This document shows, piece after piece, positions 1-11,091 of a stretch of DNA of 64,000 bases. Where the stretch lies: the NCBI RefSeq assembly GCF_036059255.1, contig NZ_CP107947.1, positions 2,790,001 to 2,854,000 on the forward strand, in the 5' to 3' direction. Source of the DNA: Micromonospora sp. NBC_00389 (lineage in GTDB: Bacteria; Actinomycetota; Actinomycetes; Mycobacteriales; Micromonosporaceae). Under the pieces are notes generated by a model. It saw nothing but the letters and a program-made list of their open reading frames with translations, made no database searches and was not told the DNA's origin. Every line of letters starts with the position of its first letter. The first letter of the stretch is position 1. A program made the translations under genes and the position numbers.

Positions 1-1360
1 GTGTCACCGCCTCGATCGAGGCCGCCAACTCGGCCGGCACGTCCACGCTCAGGTGCCTGCCCTCGGCCACCACCACCCGGCCGTCCACCACGACCTGCTC
101 GACGTCCGCCGCCCCGGCCGCGAAGAACGCGCCAACCGGCGGCACCCCGGCGGTGCGGGCGCTGTCCAGCCGTACCGTGACCAGGTCGGCGCGCGCTCCC
201 ACGGCGATCCGCCCGGCGTCGGCCCAGCCCAGCGCGGCGTGCCCGGCGGCGCTGGCGGCGCTGAGCAGCTCTACCGGGGTGAAGTGGCCGCGCCGCCGGG
301 TGCGCAGCCGCTCGTCCAGCTCCACCGCCCGGGCCTCCTCGAAGAGGTCGATCACGGCGTGGCTGTCGCTGCCCAGGCTCAGCTGGATCCCCACGTCGGC
401 CATCCGCCGCGCCGGGCCGATCCCGTCGGCCAGGTCCCGCTCGGTTGTCGGGCAGAGGCACGCCCCGGTCCGGCTCTCCCCCAGCAGCGTCAGGTCACCG
501 CTGGTCGGGTGGGTGACGTGCACGGCCGTGGTGTTCGATCCGAGCACGCCGTGCTCGGCGAGCAGCGCGGTCGGCGTGCGGCCGTGTACGGCCCGGCACT
601 CGTCGTTCTCGGCGGGCTGTTCGGAGAGGTGCACGTGCAGCGGCGCCGACCGGTCCCGTGCCCAGGCGGCCACCGTGCCGAGTTGGTCGGCGGGGACCGC
701 CCGCACCGAGTGCACGGCAGCGCCGACCCGCGCGTGCCCGTCCGTCGGTTGGAACGCCGCCGCCCGCTCGGCCCACCGGGTCGCGTCGCCGTCACCGAAA
801 CGCCGCTGCGGCCCGGCCAGCGCCCGACCGTCCACGCCGGCGGTCAGGTAGCAGGTGTCCAGCAGGGTGAGCCGGATTCCGGCGTGCGCGGCGGCTTCGG
901 CCAGGGCCGCACCCATCGCGTTCGGGTCGTCGTAGGCGCCGCCGTCGGGGCGATGGTGCAGGTAGTGGAACTCGCCGACGCAGGTGATCCCGGCCAGCGC
1001 CATCTCGGCGTAGACCGCCCGGGCCAGGGCGAGGTAGGTGTCCGGATCCAGGCGGTCCGCGACGGCGTACATCCGGTCCCGCCAGCTCCAGAAGTCGCCC
1101 CGGCCGCCGTGGGTGCGCCCGCGCAGTGCCCGGTGGAACGCGTGCGAGTGCACATTGGACAGCCCTGGCAGGGTCAGCCCGGGCAGTGGCACGGCGTCGG
1201 CGTACACCTCGACCCCGGCGGGTGGCCGGCTTCCGGTGGTCAGCGGCGTCACGCCGGTGATCCGCTCCCCGTCGGTCTCGATCAGCACGTCGGGCGTGGG
1301 CTCGGCGTAGTTGGGCAGCCAGGCGTACTCGGCGAGCCAGCGGGTCGGGGTCACCGGCAT
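1..1360 (-). CDS. hutF: Formimidoylglutamate deiminase HutF (C-terminal end cut by window edge)
   Basis: Reads leftwards from ATG at 1360; no stop occurs before base 1, so about 453 codons are visible, close to the usual HutF length. The amidohydrolase metal motif NVHSHAFHRALRGR sits near residues 69-82, with a later HLSEQ stretch and SLGSDSHAV, all typical of HutF in the ATZ/TRZ branch of the amidohydrolase superfamily. HutF deiminates N-formimidoyl-L-glutamate to N-formyl-L-glutamate plus ammonia in the cytosol (histidine degradation). It overlaps the stop of the upstream M20 gene by 10 nt, so it is the distal gene of a hutU-M20-hutF operon. The imidazolonepropionase gene hutI would be expected just outside the window. 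Confidence 0.9.
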   Translation of the reverse strand, partial: MPVTPTRWLAEYAWLPNYAEPTPDVLIETDGERITGVTPLTTGSRPPAGVEVYADAVPLPGLTLPGLSNVHSHAFHRALRGRTHGGRGDFWSWRDRMYAVADRLDPDTYLALARAVYAEMALAGITCVGEFHYLHHRPDGGAYDDPNAMGAALAEAAAHAGIRLTLLDTCYLTAGVDGRALAGPQRRFGDGDATRWAERAAAFQPTDGHARVGAAVHSVRAVPADQLGTVAAWARDRSAPLHVHLSEQPAENDECRAVHGRTPTALLAEHGVLGSNTTAVHVTHPTSGDLTLLGESRTGACLCPTTERDLADGIGPARRMADVGIQLSLGSDSHAVIDLFEEARAVELDERLRTRRRGHFTPVELLSAASAAGHAALGWADAGRIAVGARADLVTVRLDSARTAGVPPVGAFFAAGAADVEQVVVDGRVVVAEGRHLSVDVPAELAASIEAVT

Positions 1361-2549
1361 GTCAGCTCCTGGAGGACGCGGGCCAGAGCCCGTACCCCGG
1401 CGGCGCAGTCGGCGTCGGTGGCCGCCTCGGCGGGGGAGTGCGACACCCCGGTCGGATTGCGCACGAAGAGCATGGCGGTGGGCAGGTGCGCGGCGAGCAC
1501 TCCGGCGTCGTGTCCCGCGCCGGTGGGCAGCACCGGCGCGTCGAGCAGTGTGGCCAGCCGGCCGGCCAGCCCGCCGTCGAAGGCGACCAGCGGCGTCGCT
1601 GACTCCTCGGTCAGCGTCACCGCCGTACCGTCGCGACGGGCCCGCTCGGCGATTTTGCCCCGCACCGCGTCGACCAATCCGGAGAGGGTCTCCGGGTCGG
1701 CGGCCCGGGCGTCCAGCCAGCCGGTGACCTTCGACGGGATGGCGTTGGTGGCGTTCGGCTCGACGGCGACCCGGCCCACGGTGGCGTGCGCGCCGCGCAG
1801 CCGGGCTTCCTTGTTGGCCGCCAGCACGGTGAACGCGTAGGTGAGCATCGGGTCGCGGCGGTCGGCCATCCGGGTGGTGCCCGCGTGGTTGCCCTCGCCG
1901 ACGACGTCGAAGCGCCACCGGCCGTGCGGCCAGATGGCGCTGGCCACCGCGACCGGCGCGTCCGTCTCGACCAGCGCGCGGCCCTGCTCGACGTGCAGCT
2001 CCACGAAGGCGCCGAACCGGCCCAGCAGCTCCGGGCGGGCGCCTGCGGGCTGGTCGCCGAGCGCCTCGGCGAAGCTCACCCCGGCCGCGTCGCGCAGTCC
2101 GGCCGCGCGGTCGACCAGAAGCGCGCCGGTGAGCAGCCGCGACCCCAGGCACGGTACGCCGAAGCGTGCCCCTTCCTCCTCGACGAACGCGCCCAGCACC
2201 AGCGGTCGGCCCGGCGTGACGCCGGCGGCGCGCAATTCGTCGACGGCGAGGAACGCGCTGACGATGCCGAGCGGCCCGTCGTACGCCCCGCCGTGCGGCA
2301 CCGAGTCGAAGTGGCTGCCGGTCAGCACCGCGTCCCCGGCCTCCGGGTCACCCCAGTGCGCGAAGAGGTTGCCGTTGCCGTCCTCGGTGACCGGCATGGC
2401 TCGGCGGTCGGCCTGCGACCGGAACCAGTTGCGTAGCTCCAGCTCTGGCTCGGTCAACGCGTAGCGCAGGTAGCCGCCGCTGCCGGCGTCCCGCCCGATC
2501 GGCGCGAGCTCGTCCCACAGCGTCCGGAACCGGCCGGGAAGGTCGTCGG

Positions 2550-2553
<4 letters not shown>
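1351..2553 (-). CDS. M20-family amidohydrolase (allantoate/N-carbamoyl-amino-acid hydrolase type) in hut operon
   Basis: 400 residues from a GTG that overlaps the hutU stop by 4 nt (GTGA). M20 metal ligands are visible: [11 protein letters not shown] with His81, YDGPLG with Asp92, the Glu cluster VEEEGARFG near 124-131, and ELHVEQG with His187. By sequence type it belongs to the allantoate amidohydrolase/N-carbamoyl-L-amino acid hydrolase group, dimeric cytosolic zinc or manganese enzymes. Its place between hutU and hutF, with no HutG-type deformylase visible, suggests it may remove the formyl group from N-formylglutamate. That role is inference. No allantoin or pyrimidine catabolic genes lie nearby. 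Confidence 0.85.
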
Positions 2554-4205
<1,652 letters not shown>

Positions 4206-4221
4206 CTCTGGTCTTCTCCGG

Positions 4222-5073
4222 TCATCCGAGGAATAGCTGACGGCGGGTGGCGGAGGCTTCGAACGCCTCCAGTCGGCGCTGGGTGTCGGCCGGCGCGGCG
4301 TCGCAGATCGCCTGCAACAGCACCATGGCCAGGGTCATCGGGGCGGTGTGCAGGTCGAAGACGAGTTGGGCGCCGACCGCGGCGGGCAGCACCACGTCGG
4401 CGTGCTCGGTGGCCGGGCTGACCGGGGAGTCGGTGATCGCCACCACGGTCAACCCGGCGGCGCGTGCCTCGCGCAGCGCGTCCAGGGTCTCCCGGGGGTA
4501 GCGGGGCAGCACGAAGGCGAGCAGCGCGCCGGCCCCGGCCTCGGCTGCCTGCTCTAGGCGGTCGGTGAGCAGGCTGCCGCCGTCGTCGAGCACCCGCACG
4601 TCCGGGTGCACCTTGGCCGCGAAGTAGGCGAAGTAGGCGGCCAGGGGCGCGGCGGCCCGCAGGCCGAGCACCGGCAGCGGGCGGCTGGCGGCGAGCAGCC
4701 GGCCGGTCTCGGCGAGCCGGTGCCGGTCGGCGAGCTGACCGGCGAGCCGGTCCAGGTTGCCCATCTCGGCGCGTACCGCCTGCTGGAGTTCGTTGCCGGC
4801 GTCCGCCGGTCCGCCGGGCGCGGCGGTGGTCAGGTCGCGCAGCCGGCGGCGCAGGGCCGGGTAGCCGTCGTGGCCGAGTGCGACGGCGAAGCGGGTGACC
4901 GACGGCTGGCTGACCCCGGCCAACTCGGCGACCTCGGCCGCGGAGAGGTACGCCACGGCCGGGGCGTGCTGGACGAGGCAGTGCGCGATCCGGCGCTGGG
5001 TCGGGGTGAGTCGCACCCCGTCGAACAGATCGAGCACCTGCTCGACCGGCGCCCCGACAGCTCCTTCATTCAC
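4222..5073 (-). CDS. RpiR-family transcriptional regulator (HTH + SIS), probable hut regulator
   Basis: 283 residues from GTG at 5073. The N-terminal HTH_6 domain (about residues 15-85) includes [20 protein letters not shown]. The SIS domain (about 110-250) would bind a phosphosugar or other small effector, with [14 protein letters not shown] as its typical nucleotide-sugar-fold strand-turn. It is the first gene of the leftward hut operon, 16 nt before hutU. Regulation of hut by an RpiR-type protein is known from Pseudomonas-like and actinobacterial hut loci; the ligand here is unknown. Confidence 0.88.
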   Translation of the reverse strand: MNEGAVGAPVEQVLDLFDGVRLTPTQRRIAHCLVQHAPAVAYLSAAEVAELAGVSQPSVTRFAVALGHDGYPALRRRLRDLTTAAPGGPADAGNELQQAVRAEMGNLDRLAGQLADRHRLAETGRLLAASRPLPVLGLRAAAPLAAYFAYFAAKVHPDVRVLDDGGSLLTDRLEQAAEAGAGALLAFVLPRYPRETLDALREARAAGLTVVAITDSPVSPATEHADVVLPAAVGAQLVFDLHTAPMTLAMVLLQAICDAAPADTQRRLEAFEASATRRQLFLG

Positions 5074-5110
5074 GCCAGGACTCTATGCATCAAAACTTTC
5101 AGACGGCAAG

Positions 5111-5124
5111 GGTTCGCATGAACC
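5111..5124. promoter_or_regulatory. Short inverted repeat in the hut regulator / 5220 divergent intergenic region
   Basis: GGTTC-GCAT-GAACC forms a perfect 5+4+5 inverted repeat 38 nt upstream of the RpiR-type regulator start and about 95 nt upstream of the rightward membrane-protein gene. It sits where an operator for the divergent promoters would be expected. The arms are short, so chance cannot be excluded. Confidence 0.3.
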
Positions 5125-5219
5125 ACTCGTTCTACCGACCTGTCGTTCGGCCGACCGGCGGGACGCTGAGTTGGCACAGGCTCTGTAGGATCCGCACGGC
5201 GGTTGAGCGGAGGAGTGGC

Positions 5220-6491
5220 ATGCAGCCGGAGAGCCCGTACAGGTACACCCATTTGTTGGGCGCGTGCCAGGTTGGTAAGGCCTGGGCGGCAGTGGACGGG
5301 CAGGGGCAGTTCGCCACCGTGGCCGTGTTGGACGGGGTCGCCGCGTCCGACCAGCGCTGGCGCGAAGCCTTCGGCACCGCGGCCAACGCGCTGGCGCAGG
5401 CCGCCGGCGGTCACCAGTACGCCGCAGCCGACCTGTCGGCCGCCCACCCCTGGGTGGCCTACCGGGCCGAGCAGGGGCACGCCCCGCAGCGGCTCTTCCA
5501 GAGCCTCGGCATGGACTACCAGCCGGTGCCCGACGTGCCGGTCTCGGCGCCCCCATCGTCGGCTCCGCCCTCGTCGGCGCCACCGGTGTCCGGCGTGCCG
5601 CAGCAGGTCAGCGGACCGCCGCAGTCGGTCTCCGGGGTGCCCGAGTTGGTGGCCCACATGCCGCAGCTGCCATGGGCGGTGCACACCAACCCGGTCTCCG
5701 GGCAGCCGGTGTCCGCGCCCCCGCAGCCGGTTTCGGGTATGCCGACCTCGCCGGCGGCGTCGCAGACCCCGGCGACCCCTCCCGCCAATGACCCGGCGCT
5801 GCCGTCCCCGGCCGCGTACGACCCCTTCGCGGGCACGGGCCGGCGGATCGCCCCGGTGCGGCCCGAGCCGAAGCGGCACAGCTGGCTCTACGTCGTTGGC
5901 GCGCTGGTGCTCGCCCTGGTCACCGGCACCGCGGGGTTCTTCGTCGGCAGTGCTGGCGGCGACGATGACGGCCCGCCCTCGCCGTCGGCCAGCGCCTCCC
6001 TCGCGCCGTACGAGGCGACGCAGTTCTCCATCAACAGCGCCATCTTCGAGGGCGAGCTGGCTCCGCTGGCAAAGCCCTGGCTGAGCCGGATCGGCGGCTG
6101 CGTGTCCTACAACGGGCCCGGTGCCCCGAAGCTGCCGGCCGACGAGAAGCAGCACGTCTTCTGCGACCACAGCGGCGCGTGGCTGCACTTCGTGCTCTAC
6201 CCCGGGAAGACTCAGAAGGACTCGGCGCGCAAGTTCCGTCTGGGGCTCAACCTTTCCGGCGGTGCGCTGGCACCGGGGCTGCGCGAGGCGACCCGTACGA
6301 CCGGTGGGGTGAGCAACACCGCTGGCAGCTACGTCGAGTACGCCTTCGACGGCGGGGATGGCCGGACCATCTGCGGTCTCTGGTGGGACCCGGACGACAC
6401 GAACGGTGCCTTCTACGTCGAGACGCTCTGTGAAGAAGGCATCGCCGGGAACTGGGACGCTCTGCGGGATCTGTGGCGCCGCGGCAGCTGA
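5220..6491 (+). CDS. Single-pass membrane protein with Pro/Ser-rich linker and extracellular domain
   Basis: 423 residues. The ATG at 5220 is preferred because GGAGG lies 8 nt upstream; the open frame extends 45 codons further upstream without a good start. Residues 1-100 form a compact cytoplasmic domain (starts near YRYTHLLGACQVGKAWAAVD) that I do not recognise. Residues 105-200 are rich in Pro, Ser, Val and Gly with VSGVP-like repeats. A basic patch (KRH) precedes one membrane helix at 222-243. The extracellular part has an Asp-rich start and about 160 residues with four Cys. The stop overlaps the start of the polymerase gene (TGATG), so the two are translationally coupled and may share a role in the surface polysaccharide locus. 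Confidence 0.8.
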   Translation: MQPESPYRYTHLLGACQVGKAWAAVDGQGQFATVAVLDGVAASDQRWREAFGTAANALAQAAGGHQYAAADLSAAHPWVAYRAEQGHAPQRLFQSLGMDYQPVPDVPVSAPPSSAPPSSAPPVSGVPQQVSGPPQSVSGVPELVAHMPQLPWAVHTNPVSGQPVSAPPQPVSGMPTSPAASQTPATPPANDPALPSPAAYDPFAGTGRRIAPVRPEPKRHSWLYVVGALVLALVTGTAGFFVGSAGGDDDGPPSPSASASLAPYEATQFSINSAIFEGELAPLAKPWLSRIGGCVSYNGPGAPKLPADEKQHVFCDHSGAWLHFVLYPGKTQKDSARKFRLGLNLSGGALAPGLREATRTTGGVSNTAGSYVEYAFDGGDGRTICGLWWDPDDTNGAFYVETLCEEGIAGNWDALRDLWRRGS

Positions 6492-8059
6492 TGGTGGATA
6501 CCTTCTATGCCGGAATGCGGGAGTTGACCGACAAGATCAAGAGCATGGGGCTCGCGTACCGCATCCTCAGCTTCGGCCTTGTCGTCCTGGCTGCCGCATT
6601 CCTGATGGCCGGCAGGTGGGACCTCTCGGTTGCGGTCGGCGTCGGTGCCGTGCTCGGTTGGGTGCTGCTGGAACCGGCCCGGACCACCTGGGCCGTGTTC
6701 GTCGTTGCCTTCACCATCCCGGTGACCATCAACTTCGGCTACCCGACCAACCCGTCGTACTCACTGCTGCTGCTTCTCTTCCTCCTCGCCGTCTGGGGGC
6801 GCCTTCTTCGCGCCGAACGCGACGGGTGGCGGCGGAACGTGATCCTGGCGGCGCTTCTCCTACCCCTGTCCGGGCTGCTCTCCGGAATGGTGCACTGGCA
6901 CGGGGTCAAGCCGATCGCTGTCGGTCTCGCGCCTCTCGCGTGCGTCGGCGTGCTGTGTTGGCATGTTGTCGAGGAAGCGCGTCATGATCGACAGCTGATC
7001 ATCCGAATCGCCCAGACGCTCACCTGGCTCAGCGTTCCGGTCGCGGTATTCGCCAAGTATCAGACGCTCTCGCTGAGCTGGCCGATCTTCGATCAATTCG
7101 CGTACCACTGGACCTACACCTCCGCGTTCGACGCGACACGGGCGGTCGGCATTTCGGGGCACCCCATCATCTACGGCAGCTTCGCCATGGCGATGGCTCT
7201 CGTTGCGCTGACCATCCGGGGCAGATTCTGGTACGTCCCCTTCACCGCCAACCTTGTTGGGTTGGTGCTGTCGGGCACCCGGAGCGCCTGGGTCGGCACA
7301 GTTCTCGCCCTCACCCTGTGGCTGCTCTTCCGATGGCGCAAGGTCTCCTTGCGCGGCATGGGTAGCGCGATCCTCATCACCGCGGTCGCCTTCGCGATCG
7401 TGGCTGTCAAGGCGCCGGGCTTCTCCTCCTCCTCATCCTCCACTCCGCCAGGGCCGGTCTGGTTCGCCGGTACGCCGACGGCCTCCGTTCCTGCCCCAGC
7501 ATCCGAACCTCCCGCAGCGCAATCCCCCACCCCTGCGACCCCCGCCGCCACACCAAGCCACGGAGATTCCGTCGACGTGGCGGGGTCGCGCATCTCTGAC
7601 CCCTTGGAATCGGCCAGCGCGAGTGCGCGCTTCACCCGGATCAGCGTCGTTTGGGACGGCATCACGCAGGACTGGTCGACGGTCCTGTTCGGGAACGGAC
7701 CCGAGTCCAACGTTCGCTACCTGGAGAAGGTCGGTATCGGCGACGGTGAGGCGCAGGTCTTCGACAACACCTACCTGACCTTCTGGTACAACTACGGGCT
7801 GCTCGGCCTGGCCTGCCTGCTGGCGATCCTGCTGGTTCTCTACTGGCGCTTCCGCTCGCTGACGGCTCGCATCCTGCTCGTCGGGATCGCGGCCCAGGTC
7901 TTCTTCTTCGACGCATGGCTGTGGCTCGGGGCGGTGGCCGTGTTCGTCCTGGCGGTCGCATTGTCCGCTGCGGACAACACGTCGGAGTCAACCCGGCCGA
8001 CGTCGGTGTTCGTTCCCGGAAGGCGGCGGCCGGAGCAGGAGAGCGAGCTGACGAGGTAG
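6491..8059 (+). CDS. O-antigen ligase/polymerase (Wzy_C) family membrane protein
   Basis: 522 residues with about 10-12 membrane helices and the Wzy_C-type core (SGTRSAWVGTVLALTLWL; later FDNTYLTFWYNYGLLGL). Such proteins polymerise lipid-linked repeat units or ligate glycans on the outer face of the membrane. The start at 6491 shares its A with the preceding TGA stop; the open frame runs 18 nt further upstream but translational coupling favours 6491. Residues about 307-357, in the large extracytoplasmic loop, are a low-complexity Ser/Pro/Ala/Thr stretch (six Ser in a row, then many PA/PT). In the WaaL/Wzy family this loop carries catalytic residues. It converges with the GT-C gene, 30 nt away. 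Confidence 0.85.
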   Translation: MVDTFYAGMRELTDKIKSMGLAYRILSFGLVVLAAAFLMAGRWDLSVAVGVGAVLGWVLLEPARTTWAVFVVAFTIPVTINFGYPTNPSYSLLLLLFLLAVWGRLLRAERDGWRRNVILAALLLPLSGLLSGMVHWHGVKPIAVGLAPLACVGVLCWHVVEEARHDRQLIIRIAQTLTWLSVPVAVFAKYQTLSLSWPIFDQFAYHWTYTSAFDATRAVGISGHPIIYGSFAMAMALVALTIRGRFWYVPFTANLVGLVLSGTRSAWVGTVLALTLWLLFRWRKVSLRGMGSAILITAVAFAIVAVKAPGFSSSSSSTPPGPVWFAGTPTASVPAPASEPPAAQSPTPATPAATPSHGDSVDVAGSRISDPLESASASARFTRISVVWDGITQDWSTVLFGNGPESNVRYLEKVGIGDGEAQVFDNTYLTFWYNYGLLGLACLLAILLVLYWRFRSLTARILLVGIAAQVFFFDAWLWLGAVAVFVLAVALSAADNTSESTRPTSVFVPGRRRPEQESELTR

Positions 8060-8089
8060 CCGCGGTGCGGCCAGTCGCGCCGGGGTTTG

Positions 8090-9742
8090 TCATCCCTCGC
8101 TGATCAACGCGACCGGCTCCAACCCATCGGTGACCTGTTCCACCCGGTAGCCGGTGAGCGCCGATCGCCAGGCTTCCACGTCCTCGCCGACGACGTGGGA
8201 GCGGATCAGCCAGATCCGAGCGCCACCCCGCCGTCCTGCCAACGTCAGCGCGCGGTCGAGGCCGGCACGGATACCTGCCGTGTCACGGTTCCGGATCACG
8301 ACGACGTCGGACCGGGTGGGCATGTCGACCCACCAGCCGACGGTGTTGCCGTACGGTGCGACCAGCTTGACGTCGTCGTGTTGCGAGTAGAACGCGAAGC
8401 CGTACCACGCCGCGTTGTTCATGACGACGACGTCGTTCCTCGATCGGTGCGTGGCCACGTACTCGGTGGCCGCGCGGATGTCGGTCACCGCGATCGCGGT
8501 GTAGTAGAGCCCCGACTCGTTGCCGTCGAACCGGTACCAGCGGCCGTTGTTCATGGCGAACGTCCCGAGCAGAACCGCGCAGATCGTCGCGGTCATGGCG
8601 GTGGGCCACGCACGTGGGAGCCCGCGGCGGACGAGCGCGGCCACACCGCTCGCCAGGCCGGTGACCCCGATGCCGGCCACCGCCGCCGTCGTGACGAGCA
8701 GGAAGTGGGAGGTACGCAGCTCCAGCAGCGGATAGGACCTCGCGACCCCCAGCGATGTCACCGCCACCGGTAGCAGGATCACCGCGGTCGCGGAGGCGGG
8801 ACGAGCCTGCCCGACGAGCGTCAGTACGCCAGCGACGAGCAGGCCGCCAACGACCAGGGCCGGCGCGCCGAGCACCGGGGTCAGGGCGTCGATCTGCCGG
8901 CCGAGGTAGTCGGGCAGATCGGTCAGGCTGGGAAAACTCCCGGCCCAGAACTGCTGCATCGCTTCATTTCTGCCCCTCGCCGAGATACCGAAGTAGACGA
9001 TCGCGATGATCGCTGCGGCGGTGAGCCCGGCCACGGCCACCTCCGCGAGCCGCGCCCACTGGCGGCGGATCGCGGTGACCAGTAACAACCCGCCGAACAC
9101 GCACGGAGCGGCGATGGCGGTCACGTGGCTGAACAGCATGCCCGCGGCGACCGCGCCCGTGATCACTCCGAGCCGCCTCCGCGACCAGGTCTGCTCCGTC
9201 CAGGCGCCCAGGGCGAGCAGGCACACCGTGACGGCGGCGTCGGCGGTGTACTGCTTGAGGTCATGACGGATCTGCTGGGCCGGGAGGAGTAGGACAGCCG
9301 CCCCGCAGACCATGCCCGCCACCATGCCGAGTCGCCGCGTCGGCCAGTGCAGCAAACGACCGAGCGCGTACGCGGCGCCAACCGAGAGCCCGTGGAACGC
9401 GAGCGGCACCACCCGTAGGTAGTCGGTGTCCGGCACCAGCCGCAGCAGGAGGCTCCACCCGATCGGGGTCGACGAGGTGGCCACCAGCAGATCGCTGAGC
9501 GGTAGCCGTACCGAGAGTGCCACCCATGCCTCGTCGAGCCAGTACGACGCCGTGAGCATGGTCTTGAGGTCGTGGACGACCGGGATGAAGGCCAGCAGAA
9601 CGGCGACGGCGATCCAGTCGGCGGGGATGGGACGGCGCCCGGTCGCGGGTGCCGCCGACGTGTCGGAATGACTCACGTCCGCGCATGCGAGCTGTGTAAC
9701 CACACGGATTCCCATCCCGAGTGCGGAACGGTCGGGCGTCAT
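8090..9742 (-). CDS. GT-C type membrane glycosyltransferase / glycosyltransferase family 39-like
   Basis: 550 residues, about 11-12 membrane helices, with the luminal acidic motif LDEAW (Asp70-Glu71) in the first extracytoplasmic loop, typical of GT-C enzymes using polyprenyl-phosphate sugars (PMT/ArnT-like fold). The C-terminal soluble part (about 430-550) lies outside the membrane. It would add a sugar to a lipid-linked or protein acceptor in the surface polysaccharide pathway; donor and acceptor are not evident. An in-frame ATG at codon 10 is an alternative start. It follows the acyltransferase gene by about 48 nt, forming one leftward operon with the glycosyltransferases. Confidence 0.8.
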   Translation of the reverse strand: MTPDRSALGMGIRVVTQLACADVSHSDTSAAPATGRRPIPADWIAVAVLLAFIPVVHDLKTMLTASYWLDEAWVALSVRLPLSDLLVATSSTPIGWSLLLRLVPDTDYLRVVPLAFHGLSVGAAYALGRLLHWPTRRLGMVAGMVCGAAVLLLPAQQIRHDLKQYTADAAVTVCLLALGAWTEQTWSRRRLGVITGAVAAGMLFSHVTAIAAPCVFGGLLLVTAIRRQWARLAEVAVAGLTAAAIIAIVYFGISARGRNEAMQQFWAGSFPSLTDLPDYLGRQIDALTPVLGAPALVVGGLLVAGVLTLVGQARPASATAVILLPVAVTSLGVARSYPLLELRTSHFLLVTTAAVAGIGVTGLASGVAALVRRGLPRAWPTAMTATICAVLLGTFAMNNGRWYRFDGNESGLYYTAIAVTDIRAATEYVATHRSRNDVVVMNNAAWYGFAFYSQHDDVKLVAPYGNTVGWWVDMPTRSDVVVIRNRDTAGIRAGLDRALTLAGRRGGARIWLIRSHVVGEDVEAWRSALTGYRVEQVTDGLEPVALISEG

Positions 9743-9790
9743 ACTCCAACCTGACGGCGTCGTCGGAAGGAGCGAGACGCGCTGCCGGTC

Positions 9791-11091
9791 TTAAGCAGGT
9801 GCTGATGCAACGGCCGCTTCCCGGTGAAGTTCCGGTGTGGGGAAGCGACTGGGTGGTGCGGCGGTGCTCCCCTCCGATACGTCCTCAGTCGGGCCACCAC
9901 CTCTCGGCGGTGCCGGTTCGTCGGGTCGCTCGCGTAGCTTGGATGGCGTCCAGTTCTTGAGCCGCAGCGCCGGCTTCTCGACCCAGTGCCATGAGAGCAT
10001 CGCGAGCCCCGTACTGACCAGGGCGCTGGCCGTGAAGAAGCCGAGAAGACCGATTGCCTGCACCCCGAACTTGGCCATGACCTGCTGCACGACGAACGAG
10101 TAAATGTACACCCCGTACGAGTAGTCGTTGTGGTGTCCAACCCGGTGCAACGGCTTCGGCAGCCGCACGGCGAGCCAGAGGATGACGTACGCATAGGCGA
10201 CCAGCCCCGGGCCGAAGAAGTTCCCACTGACGGCGAACCAGCCGAAGACGACCAGCGCGAGCACACCGAGTGCGTCGTTGATCGGCAAACGGTCGCTGCA
10301 CAGCTCAGCGACCCCGCCGAGGAGGAACATGAAGCCGAACCAGAGAAGGTCGTTCTGTTGGAGCACGCCGAGCAGCGGCAGCGGCCCGATCGTCCCGTCA
10401 TCCAGATTCCCTGCCCGTCGCTGCGATGCAGGAAGTAGTTCCAGCAGATGACCCCGAAGACGCCCACCGCGCCGAGCAGCGGAAGCCAGCGGAGCTGCCG
10501 GCGCAGGATGGTGAGAGCGGCCAGGACGGCTACCAACAGGTAGCAGTAGAACTCGTAGGCGAGCGTCCACAGCGATCCGTTGATCGTGTTTCCGCCCTGC
10601 CACCGCCAGTACGGCGTGTCACCCTGCAGCAGGTCACTGATCCCGAGTTGGCGGAGACCACCCCACCAGTTCTGCCGCAGGTCGTCGAGCGCGCCTCCGG
10701 GACTCCGCCACAATCCGTCGACTGTGCCGTGCCGATCGAGATAGAGCAGGGGTGCGACGACCAGGCCCGTGAGCAGGAGACAGACCCACAGGCCGGGCCA
10801 GATCCGCAGGGCCCGACGCCACAGGAAGCGGGGCACCGAGCTGCGCCGGGCGGAACGGACGATCAGGAACCCAGAGATCGTGAAGAATCCGGCCACTGCC
10901 ACGTCGCCCACGTCGAGCCGCTGCATGAGCGGACGCCCGAAGTCGAGCGCCGCCGTGTGGGACAGCACCACGATGAGCGCGAATGCGAGCCGGAGGGCCC
11001 CGAAACTGTTCGCGCGTCCGCGATACGCCTCGGCCATCGGCTGCCACGTCGTTGTTCGTCGCACCGAACGCCGCAGGAGCGAGGAGGGCAC
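9791..11091 (-). pseudogene. Acyltransferase family 3 membrane protein, interrupted by a frameshift near 10400
   Basis: The first frame (from GTG 11091, or ATG 11040) encodes the acyltransferase-3 N-terminus: FGALRLAFALIVVLSHTAAL and TISGFLIVRSARR, through FGVICWNYFLHRSDGQG. It then turns into Cys/Ser-rich nonsense. The neighbouring -1/+1 frame continues the helices (DDGTIGPLPLLGVLQQNDLL, then YGVYIYSFVVQQVMAKFG, LSWHWVEKPALRLK) and stops at 9791. The switch lies around 10395-10410, where a single missing base in a G/C run would restore about 430 residues. Family members O-acylate (often O-acetylate) glycans. It is either a true pseudogene or a sequencing error. The GTG overlaps the upstream GT2 stop (TAGTG). 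Confidence 0.8.

Noticed and set aside
53..1840. 595-codon rightward frame over hutF and the M20 gene
   Set aside because: Antisense shadow. HutF itself is open to the window edge on the minus strand and explains the region.
5080..5112. TGAAAGTTTTG on the minus strand as an RpiR-type operator
   Set aside because: Only loosely palindromic; the nearby GGTTC-N4-GAACC repeat is better, and neither is strong.
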